A stretch of 6,930 bases of DNA from LSUCC0057 sp042091915 (GTDB lineage Bacteria; Pseudomonadota; Gammaproteobacteria; Pseudomonadales; Porticoccaceae): positions 1 to 6,930 of the forward strand of contig JBELGO010000083.1 in NCBI GenBank assembly GCA_042091915.1. The letters are read 5' to 3'. Shown in pieces: positions 1-5,284 of this stretch. Numbering within the stretch: position 1 is the first letter of the stretch; each line of letters opens with the position of its first letter. Under the pieces are notes generated by a model that was not told where the DNA came from, made no database searches, and saw only the letters and a list, made by a program, of their open reading frames with translations. A program made the translations under genes and the position numbers.

Positions 1-122
1 AACTGCATCTGAAAGTAAAAAACCGCGCCGAGCATCGAAAGAACCGACCACAGCACTAGGATGGCGTACCAAACACGGGCCGAATCGGGTAAAAGGAGTG
101 AGGCAAGTAGATTGTTCTTCAT
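1..122 (-). CDS. Putative membrane protein, N-terminal fragment (runs off window)
   Basis: An open frame starts with ATG at 122-120 and stays open for 40 codons to the window edge, so only the N-terminus is visible. Its A at 122 is also the last base of the acpH stop codon (TAATG arrangement), which suggests translational coupling to acpH and a shared transcript. The peptide begins MKNNLLASLLLPDSARVWYA. A hydrophobic stretch at about residues 17-37 (WYAILVLWSVLSMLGAVFYF) looks like a transmembrane helix or uncleaved signal anchor. I do not recognise the family from 40 residues. The real length, number of membrane helices and function cannot be seen here. The case for a real gene rests on the stop/start overlap, the lack of stops and the sensible membrane-protein composition. 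Confidence 0.6.
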   Translation of the reverse strand, partial: MKNNLLASLLLPDSARVWYAILVLWSVLSMLGAVFYFQMQ

Positions 123-748
123 TACATAGTCTCGGCGCTAGTCATGTGTTGCGTTGTCTGTGATCGCCACAGTTGGCGTTGCTGATCACTGAACGCCTGC
201 AGGCGAGGGAACAGTGAAAAGAAATCTTTTTCAATGGCATCGTGATTGTAACTGAGATCATTCACCAACTGCTCCAAGGCCACGGGTTTTTTAAACCGCT
301 GGCCGACACGATGGAGAATGACGGGCAGATGGTGAAAGTATTGATAGCCTTGCAACCAACTATTTTTGGGTGCTGTTTGTGCAAACCGTTGGGCGCCCTC
401 TGGCAGCAGTTCGAACACCTCTGCTAGATTAGTGTAGAACTGGCAACAAAATTTATCTAGCTCGTCGCGGCGCAGTTTTTGCCAGTGTTTAGCCAACAGA
501 TGATCGAAATAAATGTCGCAGACGATACCTGCGTAACGTCGCCAAGGGGGGTCAAAATAGCGATAGAAATTGGCCACCTCCGGTTGGCTGTCGCCCCAGC
601 GATCTATTTGACGGTGCAGTGCAATGCCCTGTTCTATCGCCACAGGTCGCTCGCCGCGCAGAGACCCTTTGACGAAATCACCTAAAAAACCACCGATCTG
701 GTGTTCGCGTTCGGGTCCAGACAGAGCGATATGAGCGAGATAATTCAC
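122..748 (-). CDS. acpH: Acyl carrier protein phosphodiesterase (AcpH)
   Basis: AcpH hydrolyses the 4'-phosphopantetheine arm from holo-acyl carrier protein, giving apo-ACP, and so takes part in prosthetic-group turnover in fatty-acid synthesis in the cytoplasm. The 208 residues compare with 193 in E. coli. Matching landmarks are the N-terminus MNYLAHIALSG, GDFVKG at 23-28, the HRQID segment at 45-49 (HRRID in E. coli), CDIYFDHLLAKHW at 77-89 and the late YNHDAIEKDFF at 167-177. The Asp and His residues in these blocks are the expected metal ligands of this HD-like fold. The start is GTG at 748-746, chosen because MNYLAH matches the E. coli start MNFLAH. It lies 15 bases after the gshA stop with only a weak AAAGAG ribosome site, so expression probably depends on gshA translation. 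The stop overlaps the next start by one base. Confidence 0.9.
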   Translation of the reverse strand: MNYLAHIALSGPEREHQIGGFLGDFVKGSLRGERPVAIEQGIALHRQIDRWGDSQPEVANFYRYFDPPWRRYAGIVCDIYFDHLLAKHWQKLRRDELDKFCCQFYTNLAEVFELLPEGAQRFAQTAPKNSWLQGYQYFHHLPVILHRVGQRFKKPVALEQLVNDLSYNHDAIEKDFFSLFPRLQAFSDQQRQLWRSQTTQHMTSAETM

Positions 749-763
749 AGCGCAAGAGACTCT

Positions 764-2362
764 TTAATCAAGCTGATATTGGCTGTAATAACGGCTGAGA
801 AATACATCAAAAGAGGGCTCGCCAGAGTCGCCCTGCTCAAGTTTTTGTTGCTCGGTGAGGCTCACTTCGGCCAGTTGCACTTGCTGTGCATAAGCTGCTT
901 CTGAGAGCGGGCAACGTTGATAAAAATCGCGCTGTTCGGCGGCTCGTGCAGCAGCCCATTGGTAGAAGGTTTGGCCGCGCTCGGTGAGCTCGGCCAATAT
1001 TTTTGCCGAAGGTGTCAGCGAGCTGTCGGCAACGCGCAAACGCATGGTGGCGAGAGCCTCACAGTAACCACCCTCATCGCTCTGTTGGTCGAGAAGTTCT
1101 GCAACCGGCGCTAGCTCATCGAGGAGTTGCTCGGCCCAATTGGCAAACGGTATCTCACTGCCGGCGCGCAGCAGGGTGAGTTCGGGGTCGCGCCCGCGAT
1201 AGACCATACGGCTTTGGTTGTCGAGATTGTCGCGGCATTCGGCCTCGTCCGCTTCAGGACTGTCGCTGATCAGACAGTAGAGTACGAAAGTATCTAAGAA
1301 GCGTATGGTCTCGCTGCTGATACCACCGTTGGTAAATGGATCAAGGTCGAGACAGCGAACTTCTATGTACTCGATGCCGCGCGCACTGAGCGCGTTGATT
1401 GGCGCTTCACCCGCAAGGCCGGTCCGCTTGGGTCTGATCGGGCTGTAAAACTCATTTTCAATCTGGAGTAGATGAGTGTTGAGCTGCAGTCGATGGCCGC
1501 TGCTGTCGGCGAGACCAATCTCTTCAAAGTCTGGATAAGGTTTAAGCAGAGCGGAGAGTAGGGTTTTACGGTACTGCGCGAGATTGTTATAGCAGACCAA
1601 CAGCGAACTTTGAGCATCGCTCTGATAGCCGAGGTCACCCATCCTCAGAGAGGTGGCAAATGGCGCATGCAGGGTGTGTTGATCCTTGCCCAGCGGTACC
1701 AATTGATGGCGGCGGCCATTGACGAAGCTGCGACAGACCGCAGGCGCCGCTCCAAACAAGTAGAGCAAGAGCCAAAAGTAACGACGAAAATTGCGGATGC
1801 CGGCAAGATATTGCGCGGTTTTATAATCGCTCAGCTCAGTGGTTGCGGCTTCGCTGGTACGCAGTAGCTGCCAGCTTTTGTCGCTGAGTGAAAAGTTGAA
1901 ATGGATGCCGGCGATAGTCTGCATAAGCCGGCCATAGCGGTGGCCTAGGCCCTCGCGATAGAGCGTCTTCATCTTGCCAATATTAGAGTTGCCGTATTGG
2001 GCGAGAGGGATGTGGCTGTCGCCGCTGAGCTGGCAGGGCATACTATTAGCCCACAGTCGCTCGTCGCCAATGGCGGTGTAAACATAGCGATGGGTCTGGT
2101 CGAGCTGCTCAAGAAGAGTGTCTATCGATTGGCTCGGTGGCGTGATAAATTCCAGCAGTGCCTCAGAAAAATCAGTTGTGATTGCTGGGTGAGTCAGCGC
2201 AGAGCCGAGTTGAGTCGGGTGAGGAGTTTGCGCTAACAAGCCGTTTTCTGCGACGCGCAAACTCTCTTTTTCCAGCCCGCGCACAAGTTCATTCAGGCCG
2301 CTGTCAGAACCCGCACGTTCGAGCAGCGCCAGGCGCTGAGAGAGAATCGATGCGGAATTCAC
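764..2362 (-). CDS. gshA: Glutamate-cysteine ligase, class I proteobacterial type (GshA)
   Basis: GshA joins L-glutamate and L-cysteine with ATP to give gamma-glutamylcysteine, the first and usually rate-limiting step of glutathione synthesis in the cytoplasm. The 532 residues compare with 518 in E. coli. Conserved blocks appear in order: RGLEKESLRV at 28-37, carrying a catalytic-site Glu (E31); ITTDFSEALLEFITP at 61-75; AQYGNSNIGKMKTLYREGL at 121-139; AGIHFNFS at 151-158; LQIENEFYSPIRPKR at 299-313; and GIEYIEVRCLDLDPF at 329-343. These follow the E. coli enzyme closely. The start is GTG at 2362-2360 and overlaps the TGA of the preceding 90-aa gene (GTGA, four bases), so translation is probably coupled. 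The glutathione synthetase gene gshB is not in this window. The gene looks intact. Confidence 0.97.
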   Translation of the reverse strand: MNSASILSQRLALLERAGSDSGLNELVRGLEKESLRVAENGLLAQTPHPTQLGSALTHPAITTDFSEALLEFITPPSQSIDTLLEQLDQTHRYVYTAIGDERLWANSMPCQLSGDSHIPLAQYGNSNIGKMKTLYREGLGHRYGRLMQTIAGIHFNFSLSDKSWQLLRTSEAATTELSDYKTAQYLAGIRNFRRYFWLLLYLFGAAPAVCRSFVNGRRHQLVPLGKDQHTLHAPFATSLRMGDLGYQSDAQSSLLVCYNNLAQYRKTLLSALLKPYPDFEEIGLADSSGHRLQLNTHLLQIENEFYSPIRPKRTGLAGEAPINALSARGIEYIEVRCLDLDPFTNGGISSETIRFLDTFVLYCLISDSPEADEAECRDNLDNQSRMVYRGRDPELTLLRAGSEIPFANWAEQLLDELAPVAELLDQQSDEGGYCEALATMRLRVADSSLTPSAKILAELTERGQTFYQWAAARAAEQRDFYQRCPLSEAAYAQQVQLAEVSLTEQQKLEQGDSGEPSFDVFLSRYYSQYQLD

Positions 2363-2631
2363 GCAAGCTCAGAGTAACGCAACTCGCTACCGTCACTGTT
2401 GCGGGCTAGATCGCCCTGATCGATGAGGATAGGCCGCTGTTTATCATCGAGCTGAACTTCGACCACTTGAGCGCGCAGCTCGGGCTGTTTAGCGTTGAGT
2501 TCGATCAGATAGTTGAGTGCTTCATCGCGGAAGCGAAAATGCATTAGAGCAGCGCGAGGCGGCTGTGCCAGCCATTCGCCATGTTTGTCCAAATAGTGTT
2601 GTGCGGGTGTTTTTAACAGGTAGGCGACCAT
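2359..2631 (-). CDS. Hypothetical 90-aa protein coupled to gshA
   Basis: I do not recognise this family. The protein is small, soluble-looking and mixed in charge, without a signal peptide, membrane segment, cysteine or metal motif. An N-terminal half rich in aromatic and basic residues (HYLDKHGEWLAQPPRAALMHFRFRD, residues 12-36) precedes a likely helix (EALNYLIELNAKQPELRAQ) and a strand-turn-strand segment (VVEVQLDDKQRPILIDQGD, 56-74). Evidence that it is a real gene: an ATG at 2631-2629 preceded by AAGG six bases upstream, and a stop (TGA) that shares four bases with the gshA GTG start. That arrangement suggests an accessory or regulatory role tied to gshA or its operon, but no function can be assigned. 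The 66-base gap upstream separates it from the phosphoesterase gene. Confidence 0.75.
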   Translation of the reverse strand: MVAYLLKTPAQHYLDKHGEWLAQPPRAALMHFRFRDEALNYLIELNAKQPELRAQVVEVQLDDKQRPILIDQGDLARNSDGSELRYSELA

Positions 2632-2653
2632 GATTAACCTTACTGTGAGTAGT

Positions 2654-2659
2654 CTTATA
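2654..2659 (-). promoter_or_regulatory. Possible -10 element before the 90-aa gene and gshA
   Basis: TATAAG on the minus strand matches the sigma-70 -10 consensus at five of six positions. It lies 22 bases before the ATG of the 90-aa gene, in the only gap of notable size between the phosphoesterase and gshA genes. No convincing -35 hexamer sits at 15-18 bases spacing (the bases there are GC-rich, CCCGTC) and there is no extended -10 TGn. It is offered only as a weak candidate for an independent promoter of the gshA-acpH unit. Confidence 0.25.
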
Positions 2660-2697
2660 GCGCAGTTTACCTGATCGACGGGCGGTTACAAACTCCC

Positions 2698-3519
2698 TCA
2701 GGAGAGCTGATTGTTGGGCGCCAGTTCGAGGTCTTGGCAGCTCTGCAGTCGCTCGCGGCGATCGGCCCAATGCAGCAGTTCAAACCAGCCTGTCTGTGTC
2801 TCTACAATGGCTGTGCAACTCTCGACCCAATCCCCATCGTTGAGGTAGAGGGTCCCTGCAATTTTCTTTAGTTCAGCTTTGTGAATATGACCGCAAATCA
2901 CGCCGTCATAACCTAATTCAGCCGCGTACTGAGCCACTGTTTGTTCGTACTGCTCTATCGTTTCGCGGGCTTTGCCGACACGCGTCTTAACAGCGTGTGC
3001 GAGTGACCAGTAAGGCCGCCTAAGTAATCTTTGTGCACTGAAATTGATCCAGTTTAGCCACAACAGAAAGTCATAGGCGGCGTCACCCAGCCAGCGCTTG
3101 ATGGGGGAGAAGCGTATCCAGTTATCGAAACGATCGCCGTGCAAAAGCAGTAATCTACGACCGTCTGCAGAGATGTGTTCCATCTCATGTTCTACTCTGA
3201 CACCGGAGAGCGTCTGAGTGACCAGCCTGCGCATTGCGTGATCATGGTTGCCAGGTATGTAAAACACCTCAGTGCCGGCGTCGGCCATGGCTAAAATACG
3301 TTCAATAATCTGTTGATGTTTCGGCGGCCAGTGAAAAGAGCGCTTGAGTGCCAACAGGTCAATAATATCGCCGACCAGATAGAGTTTTTTGCACTGCACT
3401 GTGTTCAGAAAGTCGAGCAAGTAGTCGGCCTTACACGGTTTGCTGCCCAAGTGAAGATCTGAGATCCATACTGCTCTGAGAGAGTTGAGCGTGACAGGTG
3501 GGCGAGTGATTGCGTTCAT
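2698..3519 (-). CDS. PlcP-like calcineurin-type metallophosphoesterase (COG2908; LpxH-related)
   Basis: This is a 273-aa calcineurin-like phosphoesterase with the full two-metal motif set: DLH (D21, H23), GD (D51), GNHD at 90-93, HGD with H127, and GHIH at 210-213. Relatives are often labelled UDP-2,3-diacylglucosamine diphosphatase (LpxH). Several features instead fit the PlcP branch, Mn-dependent phospholipases C that cut phospholipid to diacylglycerol. They are GNHD rather than the GNRD of E. coli LpxH, DGVICGHIHKAE at 205-216, and the C-terminal LNDGDWVESCTAIVE at 226-240 followed by FELLHW. The start ATG has GGGAG six bases upstream and sits 20 bases after the glycosyltransferase stop, so the genes share a transcript. 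No signal peptide is seen, so it probably acts at the inner face of the inner membrane. Exact substrate is inferred; a lipid-A or other pyrophosphatase role is the alternative. Confidence 0.85.
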   Translation of the reverse strand: MNAITRPPVTLNSLRAVWISDLHLGSKPCKADYLLDFLNTVQCKKLYLVGDIIDLLALKRSFHWPPKHQQIIERILAMADAGTEVFYIPGNHDHAMRRLVTQTLSGVRVEHEMEHISADGRRLLLLHGDRFDNWIRFSPIKRWLGDAAYDFLLWLNWINFSAQRLLRRPYWSLAHAVKTRVGKARETIEQYEQTVAQYAAELGYDGVICGHIHKAELKKIAGTLYLNDGDWVESCTAIVETQTGWFELLHWADRRERLQSCQDLELAPNNQLS

Positions 3520-3539
3520 AGCGTACTCCCATTTTGGGA

Positions 3540-4628
3540 CTAGTCGACTGAAGCCAAAGCTAAACTTGATAGTGAGTGATCACTAATAGATTCACTTAAT
3601 ACTGGTCGACTCTGCTCCCAGAGCTTTGCGCTCAGTTGAGCCAAGCTCTCGCGGCGCCCAGCAGCCAACCACTCGGCTAGTGCGCCAGCGACATTCGGAT
3701 AGCGACGCGCTGGGTTGGGCGCGGTCTCCAGCCAGTCGTTGATTAACTCTCGATTGAGCCGCCGAGTACTCCACCCTAAGTCTAGGTGTTCCAAAGCCAT
3801 TGCATTAGAGAGTTGTTCTATCTGCCCTTTGACAGGTTTTACCAGTAGGCGTTTACCCATAGACAAGGCTTCACTGGGTAGCTCAAAACCGGCATTGCAA
3901 AAAACACTTTCACAGCGGGCAAGGTCGGCGGCAAAACCCTCTCGGGAGAGAGGTTTAAATTCACAGTTGTCGGTAATTTTTGCAACGCAGTCGGGGTGAT
4001 AGACGATAAATTGTTGATCCGTTATTTTCGCCAGCAGATGGCTCAGTTCAGCCAGGTTTTCAAATGGCAAATAAACCAAAACCGTCGGTTCCGAATGGCT
4101 TGAATGGCACTGATGAACAGTGTCTACGATGGGCGGTAAAATACTCTCTCCAAAAGAGTCCCAGTGTAGCCCAATGGCGGTATCTACAGGTGCCAGCCGA
4201 TTCATAATGGCGAAGTTAACAGTCCGGAAAGGGACCTTGGGTACCTTGTAACGAAAAGCATTTTGATGACTGATGCCAATAACAGGAATGTTTTGCCGTT
4301 TTGCAGCGTGTGCTGTAATGGGCTCGTAGTCGTTAAGAACGGCATCGTAGCCGGTCAGATCCAGCTCGTTGATATCGCGCCTCAGCTCTTTTAAATTGAG
4401 GCATTTAAGGGTTTTAAGCCAGTTAATGCGGCCTTGTTCGGTGGCAAAAGTAAAACCCCTGCGAGTTTGGTACTCTCCAAAGCGCTGCATATCAAAATAC
4501 TGGCTCGGCTCGCGACCACTAAATAAGAAGTCTACTTCAATGCCTACTTTGGTCAATTCTGGGGCCATGGCGTGTGCTCGAGATATATGACCGTTGCCGG
4601 TACCCTGCACTCCAAATAGAAGCTTCAC
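3540..4628 (-). CDS. MJ1255/VC2487-type glycosyltransferase (GT28-like, GT-B fold)
   Basis: The 362 residues fit the MJ1255/VC2487 family of putative glycosyltransferases. The N-terminal acceptor domain opens with a beta strand and a glycine loop, LLFGVQGTGNGHISRAHA (residues 3-20), like the GTGGH loop of MurG and monogalactosyldiacylglycerol synthases. NDYEP at 99-103 and GISHQN at 118-123 follow. The C-terminal donor domain carries CNAGFELPSEALSMGKRLLVKP at 244-265 and GQIEQLSNA at 268-276, the pattern that binds the nucleotide sugar in GT28-type enzymes. There is no signal peptide or transmembrane helix, so a peripheral inner-membrane enzyme is likely. The start is GTG with an excellent ribosome site. 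Lying between a PAP2 phosphatase and a PlcP-like enzyme, it most plausibly glycosylates a lipid such as diacylglycerol. Sugar donor and acceptor cannot be read from sequence. Confidence 0.88.
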   Translation of the reverse strand: MKLLFGVQGTGNGHISRAHAMAPELTKVGIEVDFLFSGREPSQYFDMQRFGEYQTRRGFTFATEQGRINWLKTLKCLNLKELRRDINELDLTGYDAVLNDYEPITAHAAKRQNIPVIGISHQNAFRYKVPKVPFRTVNFAIMNRLAPVDTAIGLHWDSFGESILPPIVDTVHQCHSSHSEPTVLVYLPFENLAELSHLLAKITDQQFIVYHPDCVAKITDNCEFKPLSREGFAADLARCESVFCNAGFELPSEALSMGKRLLVKPVKGQIEQLSNAMALEHLDLGWSTRRLNRELINDWLETAPNPARRYPNVAGALAEWLAAGRRESLAQLSAKLWEQSRPVLSESISDHSLSSLALASVD

Positions 4629-4635
4629 AATAGCT

Positions 4636-4641
4636 CTCCTT
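4636..4641 (-). promoter_or_regulatory. Strong ribosome binding site for the GTG-start glycosyltransferase
   Basis: AAGGAG lies seven bases before the GTG at 4628-4626 and fixes that GTG as the start. It falls in the 27-base gap after the PAP2 stop, so the glycosyltransferase can be translated independently of PAP2 from a shared message. Confidence 0.8.
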
Positions 4642-4655
4642 ACCTAGCAGTTAGG

Positions 4656-5207
4656 CTAAAAAATGGGTGTGCTGATGAACTGCCCCAAGGCCCACTGCGC
4701 AGTGGTGATACCCAGTAGAGCGCCAACGGCGGTATCGGTGGGGAAGTGGACGCCCAAGCAGATACGGCTCCAGCCGATCCCTACCGCCCAAAGGTAACAA
4801 GGTAAGCTGAGCGCGGGGAAAGCTGCGCTGATTATAGTGGCGGTTAGGAACGCTCCAGAAGTGTGCCCAGAGGGCAGGCTAAAACGGTCAGAAGGCACCA
4901 CTGCACTGACAACGCCAGGCAGAGTCTCCGGTGGACGAAAGCGTTTAAAGCTATTTTTGAGCAGCCAGTAAAGAGGCCGTTCCACTGCAAAAGCCACTGC
5001 CATCGCTGCGGCAATGGCAGACCAGCCCTGCCAGTAAAGTAGCAGAGCGACCAAGGGATAGAGAAAACCATCAGCGCTGCGCGACAGTGGTTTAGCGAGT
5101 GCCAGCCAAATATCGAACTGCGGTCGAGCCAGTACCCAGCTGAACAGCGAAATATCGAGTTGTTGGATTTTGCGCAACAGCAGTACATTGTCAGGATTGA
5201 TATTCAT
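4656..5207 (-). CDS. PAP2-family membrane phosphatase
   Basis: This 183-aa integral membrane protein has the complete PAP2 (type 2 phosphatidic acid phosphatase) signature: K84 with R91-P92 (KX6RP), P112-SGH-115, and S147-R148 with H154 and D158 (SRX5HX3D). The histidines in the second and third motifs are the nucleophile/acid-base pair. Hydrophobic segments lie at about 47-60, 63-82, 117-133, 135-150 and 159-177. Family members remove phosphate from phosphatidate, phosphatidylglycerol phosphate, undecaprenyl pyrophosphate or similar lipids, generally at the periplasmic face. Here the neighbours suggest a phosphatidate-to-diacylglycerol step, but a bactoprenyl or lipid-A phosphatase is possible. 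The ATG at 5207-5205 is the earliest start, since a TAA lies in frame four codons upstream. It is the first gene of the cassette, just downstream of a Pho box and hairpin, and 27 bases before the glycosyltransferase gene. Confidence 0.92.
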   Translation of the reverse strand: MNINPDNVLLLRKIQQLDISLFSWVLARPQFDIWLALAKPLSRSADGFLYPLVALLLYWQGWSAIAAAMAVAFAVERPLYWLLKNSFKRFRPPETLPGVVSAVVPSDRFSLPSGHTSGAFLTATIISAAFPALSLPCYLWAVGIGWSRICLGVHFPTDTAVGALLGITTAQWALGQFISTPIF

Positions 5208-5226
5208 ACCGCCACGTTAGGCGGTA
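5207..5226 (-). promoter_or_regulatory. Hairpin covering the PAP2 start region
   Basis: On the minus strand ACCGCC (5225-5220) and GGCGGT (5213-5208) are perfect inverted repeats around a six-base loop, TAACGT. One further T-A pair brings the A of the ATG into the stem. The only purine-rich stretch before the ATG, GGCGG, is inside the 3' arm and just one base from the start codon. The mRNA leader is thus likely folded over its own initiation site. No T-run follows, so it is not an intrinsic terminator. Confidence 0.5.
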
Positions 5227-5251
5227 GATATGTCACTCAAATAGAAAAATG

Positions 5252-5269
5252 ATGGCACTTTTATGACAG
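5252..5269 (-). promoter_or_regulatory. Pho box (predicted PhoB binding site)
   Basis: The minus strand reads CTGTCAT-AAAA-GTGCCAT. Against the E. coli Pho-box consensus (two CTGTCAT-type 7-mers around a four-base A/T spacer) the first half matches 7 of 7, the spacer 4 of 4 and the second half 5 of 7. It lies 16-33 bases... after the RND stop and ends 44 bases before the PAP2 ATG, a suitable place for activating a promoter. A -10 hexamer is not clear: TATTTG at 5243-5238 is the nearest weak candidate. It predicts phosphate-starvation induction of the PAP2-glycosyltransferase-phosphoesterase genes. Confidence 0.65.
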
Positions 5270-5284
5270 TGCGCGCGATGCCAA

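Noticed and set aside
754..764. Palindrome AAGAG-A-CTCTT between gshA and acpH
   Set aside because: The single-base centre cannot form a hairpin loop, there is no T-run of terminator type and the site is short enough to be chance.
1610..1867. Plus-strand open frame opposite gshA, and other plus-strand frames at 242-427, 479-685, 701-904, 917-1114, 1997-2236 and 2182-2409
   Set aside because: They lie antisense within clearly conserved acpH and gshA reading frames, show no recognisable family and have no convincing ribosome sites; they are shadows of the real genes.
2691..2702. Small inverted repeat CTCC-TGAG-GGAG at the end of the phosphoesterase gene
   Set aside because: Only four base pairs and no T-run after it; too weak to call a terminator.
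2698..3519. Naming this gene lpxH
   Set aside because: The metallophosphoesterase motifs are shared, but GNHD and the C-terminal DWVESCTA block fit PlcP-like proteins better, so no symbol was assigned.
4844..5188. Minus-strand 114-residue frame within the PAP2 gene (and similar overlaps at 1363-1638, 2522-2770, 3592-3774 and 6708-6914)
   Set aside because: Out-of-frame overlaps with genes that carry complete family motifs; no independent support.
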